A stretch of 61,226 bases of DNA, taken from Stutzerimonas azotifigens (lineage in GTDB: Bacteria; Pseudomonadota; Gammaproteobacteria; Pseudomonadales; Pseudomonadaceae). Of the stretch, positions 36,971-45,926 are shown in pieces. Made by a program: the position numbers and the translations under genes. The stretch lies in assembly GCF_013522725.1 (NCBI RefSeq), contig NZ_JAAMRF010000014.1:1-61226 (forward strand), given 5' to 3'. The notes beneath the pieces are model-generated. The model was not told the origin of the DNA. It ran no database searches and saw only the letters and a list, made by a program, of their open reading frames with translations. The stretch's first letter is position 1. Each line of letters opens with the position of its first letter.

Positions 36971-36989
36971 GTTGATGAGAATCATTCCA
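36971..36989. promoter_or_regulatory. Fur-box-like operator
   Basis: GTTGATGAGAATCATTCCA matches the 19-bp Fur consensus GATAATGATAATCATTATC at 13 of 19 positions, including the central GA-AATCATT. It lies 39 bases upstream of the ABC binding-protein gene, consistent with iron repression. Confidence 0.6.
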
Positions 36990-37027
36990 ATGGCGAGGGT
37001 GCCATTGTCCCCACGACGAGGATCGGT

Positions 37028-37966
37028 ATGTTCATTACCTCTACCAAACAGCGCTTTGGCCTGCTGCGGACTTTTTCAATCGCCGCTGCACTTCTTGCCA
37101 GCCTGTGCGCAGGCCTTGCCAGCGCGCAAACGCGGACGCTGGAAACAGCCAAAGGCCCTGTGAAGATCGATTCGACGCCCCAGCGGGTCGTGACCCTGGA
37201 CGAAGGCGCTCTCGATCTGGTCCTGGCGCTCGGCGTCCAGCCGGTCGGAACCGTAGCCACACGAGGCGCGGAGGGCGTGAGCGAGTACCTCAAGGACAAG
37301 GCGGGGTCCGTCACCATCGTCGGTTCGACCCGGGAGCCGAACCTCGAAGCCATTCTCCGAACGAAGCCGGATCTGATCCTCGCTTCGGAATTCGTCAGCG
37401 ATCAGACTTATGCATTGCTCAGCCGCGTCGCACCGACGGTCATCCCCAGCACCAGCTCGATGAGCGACTGGCGTGAGCGTGCGCGCGAATATGCCAGGGC
37501 GTTGGACAAGTCGGACCAGGCCGAACAGCTGATCGCCCAGTTCGATGAGCGCGCCGCTTCGCTCGAGCAGCGACTGCCCGAGGCACTGACTGTCTCCCTG
37601 CTGCGCTGGAACCCCCAGGGGCCGATTCTGATGTCGGACAAGGTGTTTGCCGGGCAGATTCTGCGTCAGCTCGGCCTGGAAACCCCCGAGCTGGCGGGCC
37701 AATTGGGCAAAAAGCCCCACAGCGATACGCTGAGTCTGGAAAATCTCAGCCGCGCTGACGCTGACTGGCTGCTGGTCGCGACCCTCAACCCGCAAGGGGA
37801 GGAAACCCTGCAACAGGCTTCCAAGCAGCCGGCATTCAGCCGCCTCGAAGCCGTGAAGAATGGACACATGGCAACCGTGGACGGCCAGCTCTGGACCAGC
37901 GGCTCGGGCCTGCTCGCCGCACAGCGGCTGCTCGACGACGTGGAGCGGATTCTGTTGGCCCAATGA
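37028..37966 (+). CDS. Iron-siderophore or heme ABC transporter, periplasmic binding protein
   Basis: The 312-residue product has a signal peptide around FGLLRTFSIAAALLASLCAGLASA. The mature part has QRVVTLDEGALDLVLALGVQPVGT and the helical-backbone fold of FecB/FhuD-type proteins (KPDLILASEFVSDQTYALLSRVAPTV). The start at 37028 has GAGGATCGG upstream; the longer upstream frame lacks a signal peptide at its start. Two permeases and an ATPase follow in one operon, and a Fur-like box precedes it. The exact ligand is not clear. Confidence 0.9.
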   Translation: MFITSTKQRFGLLRTFSIAAALLASLCAGLASAQTRTLETAKGPVKIDSTPQRVVTLDEGALDLVLALGVQPVGTVATRGAEGVSEYLKDKAGSVTIVGSTREPNLEAILRTKPDLILASEFVSDQTYALLSRVAPTVIPSTSSMSDWRERAREYARALDKSDQAEQLIAQFDERAASLEQRLPEALTVSLLRWNPQGPILMSDKVFAGQILRQLGLETPELAGQLGKKPHSDTLSLENLSRADADWLLVATLNPQGEETLQQASKQPAFSRLEAVKNGHMATVDGQLWTSGSGLLAAQRLLDDVERILLAQ

Positions 37967-38964
37967 GTCCTACGCACCGGTCGCTCGGCAGGATGCTTCT
38001 GCTGGCCGTTGCGGCGTTACTGCTCCTGAGTCTGGCGAGCCTGCTGTTTGGTGCCGGGCAGGTCAGCCCCTGGCGCAGCCTGATGACGCTGGGGGGCGTT
38101 GCGGACCCCGATGCCCGTTTCGTGATCAGCGAACTGCGCCTGCCGCGTACGCTGCTGGGAATACTGGTGGGCGTTGCCCTGGGTGCGGCCGGCACCGTGC
38201 TGCAGTCCGCCACCCGCAATCCTTTGGCCGAGCCCGGGCTGCTCGGGGTCAGCGCCGGCGCCTCGTTCGCGGTGGTGCTGGCCGTCAGCCTGGGCACCAG
38301 CTCCAGCAGCGCCAACCTCGCGGTAGCCATCAGCGGCGCGCTGATCGGTTGCGCGCTGGTGTTGCTGGTCACTCGTGTCCGGGGCCTCGGAGACGACCCG
38401 GTCCGGCTGGTCCTGGCCGGTGCCGCCTTCAGCAGCATTCTCTTCGCCGCCAGCACCCTGATCATGCTGCACGACCAGCGCACCGCCGACGACATTCGCT
38501 TCTGGATCATCGGGGCGCTGGCGGGGCGTTCCAACGATGTCCTGATCTGGACGCTGCCAGGGCTGCTGCTGGGTTTGCTGGTGCTGTTGCCGATCATCCG
38601 TCCGCTGGCCGCCCTGGCGCTGGGCGAGACGATGGCCAGCGGCCTGGGCCATCACCCGCGGGTGACCCGTATCGTGGCCCTGTTCAGCGTGGCGATACTC
38701 GTCGGTACCGCGGTGTCGGCCGCAGGCCCGATCAGTTTCGTTGGCCTTGTCGTGCCGTTCATCGCGCGGCGTCTGGCCGGGCCCGACGTGCGTCGTGCGC
38801 TGCTGCTGGCACTGCTCATCGGCCCGTCGATCATGCTCATGGCTGATATTTTTTCCCGTCTGCTGGTCAAGCCGTACGAGCTTCCGATCGGCGTGGTAAC
38901 GGCTTTCATCGGTGCGCCGGTGTTGATCGCCGTGGTGCGCAGCCACCGAATCCCGAGGCTTTGA
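37963..38964 (+). CDS. FecCD-family ABC permease (first)
   Basis: This 333-residue membrane protein has the FecCD pattern: ELRLPRTLLGILVGVALGAAGTVLQSATRNPLAEPGLLGVSAGASFAVVLAV and, near the C-terminus, GPISFVGLVVPFIARRLAGPDVR, the ATPase-contact region. Such proteins pair with a second permease to pass ferric siderophores or heme. The ATG overlaps the previous stop by 4 bases. The next gene starts 3 bases after its stop. Confidence 0.93.
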   Translation: MSPTHRSLGRMLLLAVAALLLLSLASLLFGAGQVSPWRSLMTLGGVADPDARFVISELRLPRTLLGILVGVALGAAGTVLQSATRNPLAEPGLLGVSAGASFAVVLAVSLGTSSSSANLAVAISGALIGCALVLLVTRVRGLGDDPVRLVLAGAAFSSILFAASTLIMLHDQRTADDIRFWIIGALAGRSNDVLIWTLPGLLLGLLVLLPIIRPLAALALGETMASGLGHHPRVTRIVALFSVAILVGTAVSAAGPISFVGLVVPFIARRLAGPDVRRALLLALLIGPSIMLMADIFSRLLVKPYELPIGVVTAFIGAPVLIAVVRSHRIPRL

Positions 38965-38967
38965 AAG

Positions 38968-40017
38968 ATGAGTGCTTCGCATGTGCCGCCAGGCTACTGG
39001 TTGATCGAGGCAGGGCCGGTGGCGCTTCTGGTGCACCGACGGGGGTTGATGGCCGCAATGTCGACCAGCGTGGCGCTGCTGATCGCCAGCGCGTTGTTTC
39101 TGGCCTCCGGAAGCGCCGATCTCGCCCCGGCCGATGCCCTTGCCGCGGCGTTCGGCCTTGGCGATCCCATGGACGTGTTCCTTGTGCGCGAGCTGCGCTT
39201 GCAGCGGCTTGTGGCAGCCGTGTCCACGGGGGCAGCGCTCGGCGTCGGCGGCTGCCTGTTGCAGACACTGGCGCGCAATCGACTCGCGACGCCCGGCATC
39301 ATCGGCATCGACAACGGCGCGACTGCATTCGCCGTGGCCTCCATCGTCGCCGTCTCGACGACCCTCGCGCCCTCGGCGCTGGCGCTGGTGGGTGCGAGCA
39401 CCTCCGCTGCCCTGGCCTTCGGCCTGAGTGCCGGGGCCGGTGCCCGGGGCTACCGATTCATCGTGATCGGCATCGCCGTGGGTGCGCTGTTCGGCGCGCT
39501 GACCAACCTGATGCTAGCCCGCGCCGACATGGACAGCGCCAACCTGGCGTTCGCCTGGACGGTGGGCAGCCTGTCTGCGCGTCCGGCACAGAGCGTCTGG
39601 CTGTTGGTGGGTGGGTTGCTGCTTTGCTTGCCGCTCGCCAAGTACTTGGGCGGTCAGCTCAGCTTGATGCGCTTCGCCGATGCGGTCGCGCTGGGCCTGG
39701 GCGTTCGTCTGCAGCGGATGCGGGTCTTCACCCTGGCCATCACCGTGGTGCTTACGGCCCTGGCGGTTGCGGTCGTCGGGCCGGTCGGCCTGGTAGCGCT
39801 GGCGGCACCGGAGATGGCACGGTACCTGGCCGGTCACCAGGGCGTGCCGGTTTGGGGAACCGCGCTGGCCGGCGCGCTGATGATGGTGCTGGCCGATCTG
39901 GTCGGACGCACCGTGCTGTCTCCGATAGAAGTGCCGGTAGGGGTGGTGACGGCGATCATCGGCGGCCCTTACCTGTTGTGGATTTTGCTGCGCCAGTCGC
40001 GCGGGAGAGGACTATGA
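38968..40017 (+). CDS. FecCD-family ABC permease (second)
   Basis: The 349-residue protein is the second FecCD permease. It has VRELRLQRLVAAVSTGAALGVGGCLLQTLARNRLATPGIIGIDNGATAFAV and the C-terminal VGPVGLVALAAPEMARYLAGHQG. Together with the first permease it forms the channel. The stop overlaps the ATPase ATG by 4 bases. Start choice is the ATG at 38968; an earlier one is not supported. Confidence 0.93.
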   Translation: MSASHVPPGYWLIEAGPVALLVHRRGLMAAMSTSVALLIASALFLASGSADLAPADALAAAFGLGDPMDVFLVRELRLQRLVAAVSTGAALGVGGCLLQTLARNRLATPGIIGIDNGATAFAVASIVAVSTTLAPSALALVGASTSAALAFGLSAGAGARGYRFIVIGIAVGALFGALTNLMLARADMDSANLAFAWTVGSLSARPAQSVWLLVGGLLLCLPLAKYLGGQLSLMRFADAVALGLGVRLQRMRVFTLAITVVLTALAVAVVGPVGLVALAAPEMARYLAGHQGVPVWGTALAGALMMVLADLVGRTVLSPIEVPVGVVTAIIGGPYLLWILLRQSRGRGL

Positions 40018-40835
40018 GTCGTTCAGCTTCACCTCTGCTCACGGCGGCGAGCACAGGAGCCACTCTGGAAGCCCAGGGGTTGGGACTCGCTTATGGCGAC
40101 CGGCAGATCGTCAGGGATCTCTCGCTGCGCATCCCCGAAGGGCAGGTGACGGCCATCGTCGGCCCCAACGGTTGCGGCAAGTCGACCCTGCTGGCCGGCT
40201 TGTCGCGCCTGCACGCGCCGACCGAGGGCGCGGTGCTGCTCAACGGCCAGCCGATCGACACGCAGCGCTCCCGGGACGTTGCCCGCCAACTCGCCCTGCT
40301 GCCGCAGCAGGCGACCGCGCCCGAAGGTCTCACCGTCTACGAGCTGATCCAGTTCGGCCGCCAGCCGCACCAGGGGCTGCTGCGCCAGTGGTCGGCGCAG
40401 GATCATGCCATCGTCGAGGCGGCGATGGCGGCGGCCGACCTCACCGAATTGGCCCACCGGCCGCTGGAATCGATGTCCGGTGGCCAACGCCAGCGGGCCT
40501 GGATAGCCATGGCGATCGCCCAGGCGACGCCGCTGCTGCTGCTCGACGAGCCCACCTCGGCGCTCGACCTGGGCCACCAGATCGAGGTCTTCGAGCTGAT
40601 TCGCGAACTCTCGGCGGCCGGCAAGACGGTGGTGATGGTGGTCCATGACCTGTCCAGCGCCTGCCGTTATGCCGACTACCTGGTGGCGATGAACGAGGGG
40701 CGCATCATCGCCGAAGGTCCGCCGCGGGAAATCGTCACGCCCGCACTGGTGGAACAGCTGTACGGCGTGCGTTGCGTGCTGCTCGAGGATCCGCTCACTG
40801 GGACCCCGCTGATTGCGGGCGTCAGCAAGTGTTGA
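40014..40835 (+). CDS. ABC transporter ATPase (FepC/FecE type)
   Basis: The 273-residue ATPase has Walker A GPNGCGKSTLL, the signature SMSGGQRQRAWIAMA and Walker B LLLLDEPTSALDL, with His switch VVMVVHDLS. It energises the two FecCD permeases for ferric-siderophore or heme uptake. The ATG at 40014 has GGGAGAGG upstream. The ATG overlaps the stop of permease 2, so all four genes form one coupled operon. Confidence 0.95.
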   Translation: MSRSASPLLTAASTGATLEAQGLGLAYGDRQIVRDLSLRIPEGQVTAIVGPNGCGKSTLLAGLSRLHAPTEGAVLLNGQPIDTQRSRDVARQLALLPQQATAPEGLTVYELIQFGRQPHQGLLRQWSAQDHAIVEAAMAAADLTELAHRPLESMSGGQRQRAWIAMAIAQATPLLLLDEPTSALDLGHQIEVFELIRELSAAGKTVVMVVHDLSSACRYADYLVAMNEGRIIAEGPPREIVTPALVEQLYGVRCVLLEDPLTGTPLIAGVSKC

Positions 40836-40912
40836 ATTCGATTCCGCCCCGGCGCGCCTGATCGCTGCTTTGGCGGATCTGCGCGGCGGGGCATCAGGCG
40901 GTTCCAAAGGCT

Positions 40913-42019
40913 TCAACCTGGTAGCGGATCGAGGCGGTCGGGCTCATGGATAGGGCAGCCGTTGTGGCTGGCGCGAAAACCCGCCGACATCTCGTAGGCT
41001 GGCTTGCGGCAGCGCATGATTCCCCCCAGAGGCTGGTGCGCGGCTAGGCCATGCCAGGGACTGAAGGCCATCGCGTCATCGATCCGTAAGGAACGAGCGT
41101 CGCTCCAGGCTGACTGCGGTGCTACTTCAAGGCGTGCCACCGTTACGTACGGACTTTCGTCCTCAGGCCAGACGACAGTGGCGTCCTCGATGGGCATCTT
41201 GTCCAGATCGGTCGCCAGCTGCACTCGCAGCTCCCAGGCACCGCCATTTTGAGCGAAGAACGAGACGATCGCTTCGCGTAGTGCATCTGTCGAGCTGTCC
41301 AGATCGATCGACTGATCGTTCAGGCCCCGGAGCTCCGGTGTGACCGGTGCCACGCTGAGCTTGCCGTAATAGGGGCCATGGCGCAGGGGCACCACCGTGT
41401 AATAGGTCTCGCCAAGCGGGTGCGTTGGCGGATGGCCACCCATGCTTTTGAGCGTGGCGCTTTCTCGCCCAACTTTTTCCAGCAGCGATTCGGCGCTGCG
41501 AAGTACAGCAGAAAGCGCCTGCTTGGCTGCGGGTGCGCGGTCCGTGGTTTTGGCCAATAGCTTGAGCGATTTGAGAAAAGCCTTCGGAGTGGGCGCGACA
41601 AAGACCGGTGCGTTGACCATCACGAAATCCTGGGTCGTCTGGCCTTCGCTGCCGGGCAGTCGATCCCCCTCGAGGCCAATGATCTTGATGGCCAGTCCAC
41701 GGGGAGTCGACACCTTGTCGCTGAGGATATCGCCGGGATTGGTGGAAAAGCGCATCACCAGCGGATGCCGCCCCGGTGTGGCAAATACACCTTGGGCCAG
41801 CGCTGGCGGCAATCCCTCGGGTACCACCAGTTCGCCCTCGAGCAGGCCGTGACTCTTAGCATGGACGCTGCGGATAGCGTGGCCACCATCGGCATAGGTC
41901 TTTTCGATGATCGAGCGCATCGTTTCCACCAGTTCGCGCGTCGTCTCGTCTTCATCCTTCGGGATCTGTTCGAAAGAGGGGTCGAAGGGAAGCGGCGTGG
42001 TACTCAGGCGCTCTGTCAT
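40913..42019 (-). CDS. Catalase-family heme protein, atypical
   Basis: The 368-residue protein resembles the catalase fold: RSVHAKSHGLLEGELVV carries the likely distal His (about residue 53), and LVMRFSTNPGDI.. with RGLAIKI matches the core. I do not see the classical RxFxYxDxQ segment that holds the proximal Tyr ligand; the C-terminal region has FSPWHGLAAHQPLGGIMRCRKPAYEMS instead. It is shorter than true catalases (about 480+). It may be a peroxidase or fatty-acid-hydroperoxide enzyme of the catalase-like group. No membrane segment or signal peptide. Confidence 0.8.
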   Translation of the reverse strand: MTERLSTTPLPFDPSFEQIPKDEDETTRELVETMRSIIEKTYADGGHAIRSVHAKSHGLLEGELVVPEGLPPALAQGVFATPGRHPLVMRFSTNPGDILSDKVSTPRGLAIKIIGLEGDRLPGSEGQTTQDFVMVNAPVFVAPTPKAFLKSLKLLAKTTDRAPAAKQALSAVLRSAESLLEKVGRESATLKSMGGHPPTHPLGETYYTVVPLRHGPYYGKLSVAPVTPELRGLNDQSIDLDSSTDALREAIVSFFAQNGGAWELRVQLATDLDKMPIEDATVVWPEDESPYVTVARLEVAPQSAWSDARSLRIDDAMAFSPWHGLAAHQPLGGIMRCRKPAYEMSAGFRASHNGCPIHEPDRLDPLPG

Positions 42020-42082
42020 GGAAGCTCTCCATCTGCAGTCGTCGATGAAGAGTCGACTGGTATTGCACGGCGACGTTCAGAG

Positions 42083-42098
42083 AACCGGCTGACCGGTT
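42083..42098 (-). other. Hairpin upstream of the catalase-family gene
   Basis: AACCGG-CTGA-CCGGTT forms a 6-bp stem, 64 bases before the catalase-family start codon on the minus strand. It could be an operator or a small terminator of the aldo/keto reductase gene. Confidence 0.3.
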
Positions 42099-42190
42099 GG
42101 TCTAACGATGACGCGGTGGGAAGAGCTTTTCCAGATTCCTGGTGGTACCGCCATCGGAGTTGCCGGGCCCGATACCCGGGCGAGCGCCCG

Positions 42191-42204
42191 CTGCTGATCA
42201 GCAG
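42191..42204. other. Palindrome at the end of the aldo/keto reductase gene
   Basis: CTGCTGATCAGCAG is a perfect 14-bp palindrome, flanked by partly complementary GC-rich sequence, 15 bases after the stop codon of the minus-strand aldo/keto reductase gene. It is a weak terminator candidate without a T-run. Confidence 0.35.
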
Positions 42205-42218
42205 GCGCGGGTGCGCTG

Positions 42219-43202
42219 TTACGCTGGGCGGCCCTCCGGTACGGGCACGTCGACAGGCAACAGGTTCTCTTCCTTCAGCGATTGCCAGAACTCGGCCGCA
42301 ATTGCTGCCTCGAACTGCTGCACATACTGCGCCGGACGCTTCGGATTGCTGGTGCCGGGAATCGCGGCCAGAACCGCCGGATGCGCCAGGCAGAACTGCA
42401 ACGCCGCCGCGCGCATGTCGACGCCAAAGCGCTGGCAGACGGCTTCGATCTCGGCCGTCTTGCGGCGGATCTCCTCCGGCGCCTCGGCATAGTCGTAGTT
42501 CTGCCCGCCAGCCAACACGCCGGAGTTGAACGGCCCGCCGACGACAATGCCGACGCCGCGCTCGACGCACTGTGGAAACAGGGTGTCCAGGGCCTCGCGG
42601 TGATCCAGTAGCGAGTAGCGGCCGGCCAGCAGGAAGACGTCCGGATCCGATTGCTCCAGGGCCATGCGGCAGGGCTCGACCAGATTCACGCCCAGGCCCC
42701 AGCCGCGGATCGTGCCTTCCTCGCGCATCTGGATCAGTGCCTTGGCCGCACCCTTCATGGCCTGCTCGAAGTATTCGGTCCATTGCGGGCCATGCTGGTC
42801 TTCGGATACGTCATGGATGTAGACCACGTCGATGCGATCGACGCCGAGCCGCTCCAGGCTCGCTTCGATGGAGCGGCGCGCGCCGTCGGCGGAGTAATCG
42901 AGGATGCGGTGATTGGGCAGCTCGTCGACGAACGGTGGTGCGTTGTCGGGCTTGTCGGCGGGCTGCAGCAGACGGCCAACCTTGGTGCTGAGCACGTAGT
43001 CGTCGCGGCGCTTGTCGGCCAGCAGTCGGCCGAAGCGTTGTTCGGACAGGCCCGCGCCATAGTGCGGCGAAGTGTCGTAGTAGCGGATGCCGGCCTCCCA
43101 GGCGGCCGCCAGCGTGGCGTCCGCGGTGGGCTCGTCGAGGGGTTTGAACATGTTGCCCAGCGGCGCACCGCCGAAACCGAGGCGTGGAAGCGTGATACGC
43201 AT
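42219..43202 (-). CDS. Aldo/keto reductase
   Basis: The 327-residue protein is an NAD(P)H-dependent aldo/keto reductase of the fucose/galactose-dehydrogenase-like group. LPRLGFGGAPLGN starts it; WEAGIRYYDTSPHYGAGLSEQRFGRLL holds the active Asp and Tyr. RDDYVLSTKVGRLLQP has the catalytic Lys, and VVYIHDVS the conserved His. The start at 43202 (MRITLPRLG) is chosen with AGGAGGATC upstream; a longer frame reaches back to 43322 without support. It diverges from the ZIP gene. Confidence 0.92.
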   Translation of the reverse strand: MRITLPRLGFGGAPLGNMFKPLDEPTADATLAAAWEAGIRYYDTSPHYGAGLSEQRFGRLLADKRRDDYVLSTKVGRLLQPADKPDNAPPFVDELPNHRILDYSADGARRSIEASLERLGVDRIDVVYIHDVSEDQHGPQWTEYFEQAMKGAAKALIQMREEGTIRGWGLGVNLVEPCRMALEQSDPDVFLLAGRYSLLDHREALDTLFPQCVERGVGIVVGGPFNSGVLAGGQNYDYAEAPEEIRRKTAEIEAVCQRFGVDMRAAALQFCLAHPAVLAAIPGTSNPKRPAQYVQQFEAAIAAEFWQSLKEENLLPVDVPVPEGRPA

Positions 43203-43549
43203 AGATCCTCCTGATTCGTATGAATGGTTCGCCGCATAGCCGGCGTTCTTCATCCGAACAGGCCCGATGGACGATCGTTCCGGGCAGTGGTCGAGACGTT
43301 GGCAGGTATGACGGCGCGGCATCGGAGGGCTTTGCGTTGACGCTAGGCGATCGTCAATCGAGGCGATTGATAGCGAGAGCGTGTTTTTTGCGCATTTTCA
43401 TGGTGCCATCCGTCGACACGGATGCTGGACCTCGGCTGCTTGGCAGGCGCTTCTGCAAAGCAGAATCGGCTCTGCAAAGGTCTCATGGCTGTGAGATCGG
43501 CGGCCCTCGGACTTGCATCTTTCATTTCGCCGACTGCGCTAGGACTACC
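43203..43549. other. Divergent intergenic region (reductase / ZIP transporter)
   Basis: This 347-base stretch has no supported gene. It holds the operator-like repeat TCAATCG-AGG-CGATTGA at 43354-43370. No strong promoter pair was found by eye. Confidence 0.5.
43354..43370. promoter_or_regulatory. Small inverted repeat, possible operator
   Basis: TCAATCG and CGATTGA flank a 3-base spacer in the reductase-ZIP divergent region. It has the size of a dimeric-regulator site. No regulator gene is adjacent. Confidence 0.35.
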
Positions 43550-44476
43550 ATGGCAAACCTTTCGGACTACACCACCTTCCGCGCCGCCTGGCTGGCGCAA
43601 GCCCAAGCTCGCCCGCGACTCGCGCTGGGCTTCGGCGGCGTCGGGCTGATCGTCCTCGGCCTGCTCATGGCGAGCCTCTACAACGCCTTTCAGGGCGACA
43701 ACCAGTCGAACGTGGGTTACGCCCTGCTAGGTGGCAGTGCGGGTTTTGCCGCGACGACGCTCGGCGCGTTGCTGGCGGTGGGCTTTCGAGACATATCCGG
43801 CCGTACCCAGGACAGCATGCTCGGCTTCGCTGCCGGCATGATGCTCGCCGCCAGCTCGTTTTCGCTGATTCTGCCGGGCATGGAGGCCGCCGAAGCGATC
43901 TTCGGCAACGGCCCGGCGGCGGCACTGACCGTGGCCGTGGGGCTCGGGCTGGGTGCCTTGCTGATGCTCGGCCTCGATTACTTCACCCCGCACGAACACG
44001 AGAGCGTCGGCCGCTGTGGCCCGAATGCCGCCCGGATCAACCGGGTCTGGCTGTTCGTCCTGGCGATCACGCTGCACAACCTGCCCGAGGGCATGGCCAT
44101 CGGCGTCAGCTTTGCCAGCGGTGATCTGAAGGTCGGCCTGCCGCTGACGACGGCGATTTCCATCCAGGATATTCCCGAGGGGCTGGCGGTGGCTCTGGCG
44201 TTGCGCACGACCGGGCTGTCGGCCTGGAAGTCCGCGTTGGTTGCCATGGCTTCGGGTCTGATGGAGCCGCTCGGGGCATTGGTCGGGCTGGGCATTTCGA
44301 GCGGGTTCGCCGTGGCCTACCCGATGAGCATGGGTCTGGCAGCCGGGGCGATGATCTTCGTGGTATCCCATGAGGTGATTCCGGAAACCCACCGCAACGG
44401 CCACCAGACACCGGCCACCATCGGCCTGATGGTGGGCTTCGGCGTCATGATGTTCCTCGACATGGCCCTCGGCTGA
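43550..44476 (+). CDS. ZIP-family metal transporter (GufA-like)
   Basis: The 308-residue membrane protein has the ZIP helix-4 motif LAITLHNLPEGMAIGVSF and helix-5 SIQDIPEGLAVALALR, whose His, Asn and Glu side chains bind Zn2+, Fe2+ or similar ions. A histidine-containing loop (DYFTPHEHESVGRCG) lies in the middle. The start MANLSDYTTF at 43550 is chosen over an upstream frame at 43220. It probably imports a divalent metal. It precedes hemH by about 340 bases, in a region rich in iron-related genes. Confidence 0.9.
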   Translation: MANLSDYTTFRAAWLAQAQARPRLALGFGGVGLIVLGLLMASLYNAFQGDNQSNVGYALLGGSAGFAATTLGALLAVGFRDISGRTQDSMLGFAAGMMLAASSFSLILPGMEAAEAIFGNGPAAALTVAVGLGLGALLMLGLDYFTPHEHESVGRCGPNAARINRVWLFVLAITLHNLPEGMAIGVSFASGDLKVGLPLTTAISIQDIPEGLAVALALRTTGLSAWKSALVAMASGLMEPLGALVGLGISSGFAVAYPMSMGLAAGAMIFVVSHEVIPETHRNGHQTPATIGLMVGFGVMMFLDMALG

Positions 44477-44818
44477 GTGCCGAGCTGGCGCTTCAGCCGA
44501 GCGCGAAGCGTCCGGGTATCTGGCCCAGCCGAATGGCCAGTGGGCTGGGCGGCCGGCTGGGTAACGGGCGACAATGGGCCTGGCATTCGCGTGTGAGTGA
44601 CCAGGTGCACCGAGTGGCGTCCTGATGCACGCCCCGCAGGCCCAGGACCGTTCAACCTGCGCGGTGCCGCTGCGGCGTAACGCCGTCTTTCGCGGTTCCG
44701 GCCTTGGCCCCTCAAGCTGGGCCTGGGGCGTCCGGATTGCCGCTCGACCGGGTCCTGGCCGATCTGCTGTGGTGACGCAACCGGCGCCTGGCGCTTTTTT
44801 CGACGACAAGGATCATTC
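44477..44818. other. Intergenic region between ZIP gene and hemH
   Basis: 342 bases without a supported gene. GCGC-CTG-GCGC followed by TTTTTT at 44784-44800 is a small terminator-like hairpin only 18 bases before the hemH ATG, so it may be a leader attenuator or chance. Confidence 0.45.
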
Positions 44819-45844
44819 ATGGCAACGCAGGCGTTATTGCTGGTCAACCTCGGGTCTCCGGCATCCACCGAAGTGGCCGATGTGCGGCGCTACCTCAACC
44901 AGTTCCTGATGGACCCCTACGTGGTCGACCTGCCCTGGCCGCTGCGCCGGTTGCTGGTTTCGCTGATCCTGGTCAAGCGGCCGGCCCAGTCTGCCCATGC
45001 CTATGCCTCGATCTGGTGGCCTGAGGGCTCGCCGCTGGTCGTGCTGAGCCGTCAGCTCCAGGAAGCTGTAGCGCCTCACTGGACCCAGGGTCCGGTGGAA
45101 TTGGCGATGCGCTATGGCGAGCCGTCGATCGAGCAGGCCCTGCTGCGCCTGGCCGGGCAGGGGACCACCCAGGTGACCTTCGCACCGCTGTATCCGCAGT
45201 TCGCCGACAGCACCACCACCACGGCGATCGAGGAGGCTCGGCGGGTCATCGCCGCGCATCGGTTGAATTTGCAGATGTCGGTGCTGCAGCCGTTCTACGA
45301 CCAGCCCGAGTACCTCGATGCCCTGGTCGCAAGCGCCAGGCCCTATCTGGATGACGGCTTCGATCATTTGCTGCTGAGCTTCCATGGCTTGCCCGAGCGC
45401 CATCTGCACAAGCGCGATCCGAGCGGCAATCACTGCCTCAAGGAGGCCGACTGCTGCCAGCGCGCCGAGGGCGACGTGCTCGCAACCTGCTACCGCGCCC
45501 AGTGCTTCAAGGCCGCTGAGGGGTTCGCCGAGCGGGCGGGGCTGCAGCCGCAGCAGTGGTCGTTGGCGTTTCAGTCACGTCTGGGCCGTGCCAAATGGAT
45601 CGAGCCCTACACCGAGGCGCGGCTGGACGCGCTGGCGCAGCAGGGGGTTCGCAAGTTGCTGGTGATGTGCCCGGCCTTCGTTGCCGATTGCATCGAGACG
45701 CTGGAAGAAATCGGCGATCGCGGCCGCGAACAGTTCATCGCCGCGGGCGGCGAAGACCTGCAGCTGGTGCCCTGCCTGAACGCCCATCCGGACTGGGTTC
45801 AGGCGCTGGTGACGCTGTGCCGCCGCGCACCGCTGCAGCTGTGA
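44819..45844 (+). CDS. hemH: Ferrochelatase
   Basis: HemH (341 residues) inserts ferrous iron into protoporphyrin IX, the last step of heme b synthesis. [28 protein letters not shown] is the family start. [13 protein letters not shown] holds the active-site His. A Cys-rich stretch follows, [26 protein letters not shown], with another Cys in VPCLN; these may bind an iron-sulfur cluster or zinc but this is inference. [19 protein letters not shown] is also conserved. AAGGATCATTC precedes the ATG. Confidence 0.96.
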   Translation: MATQALLLVNLGSPASTEVADVRRYLNQFLMDPYVVDLPWPLRRLLVSLILVKRPAQSAHAYASIWWPEGSPLVVLSRQLQEAVAPHWTQGPVELAMRYGEPSIEQALLRLAGQGTTQVTFAPLYPQFADSTTTTAIEEARRVIAAHRLNLQMSVLQPFYDQPEYLDALVASARPYLDDGFDHLLLSFHGLPERHLHKRDPSGNHCLKEADCCQRAEGDVLATCYRAQCFKAAEGFAERAGLQPQQWSLAFQSRLGRAKWIEPYTEARLDALAQQGVRKLLVMCPAFVADCIETLEEIGDRGREQFIAAGGEDLQLVPCLNAHPDWVQALVTLCRRAPLQL

Positions 45845-45926
45845 GCCTCACTGACTGGGTCTGCGAAAAGGTACGGTCAGTCGTTCGAGAAGCGGGGAAT
45901 GTGTAGATCCGGCAGCTACGCCGCTC

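Larger units (their letters stand above)
36566..37027. other. Intergenic region between TAXI and Fe-type ABC genes
   Basis: A 462-base divergent region. It holds a short SD-led ORF at 36644, a small hairpin CCCGC/GCGGG near 36768-36782, a palindrome GGCGGAAATCCGCC at 36853-36866 and a Fur-like box at 36971. The rest shows no gene I can support. Confidence 0.6.

Noticed and set aside
38961..40835. A single 624-codon reading frame spanning permease 2 and the ATPase
   Set aside because: Its first half is the permease gene read in another frame. The ATPase begins at its own ATG at 40014 with a ribosome site, so no fusion is implied.
44625..44909. 94-codon frame running into hemH
   Set aside because: Overlaps the hemH start out of frame and shows no recognisable sequence.
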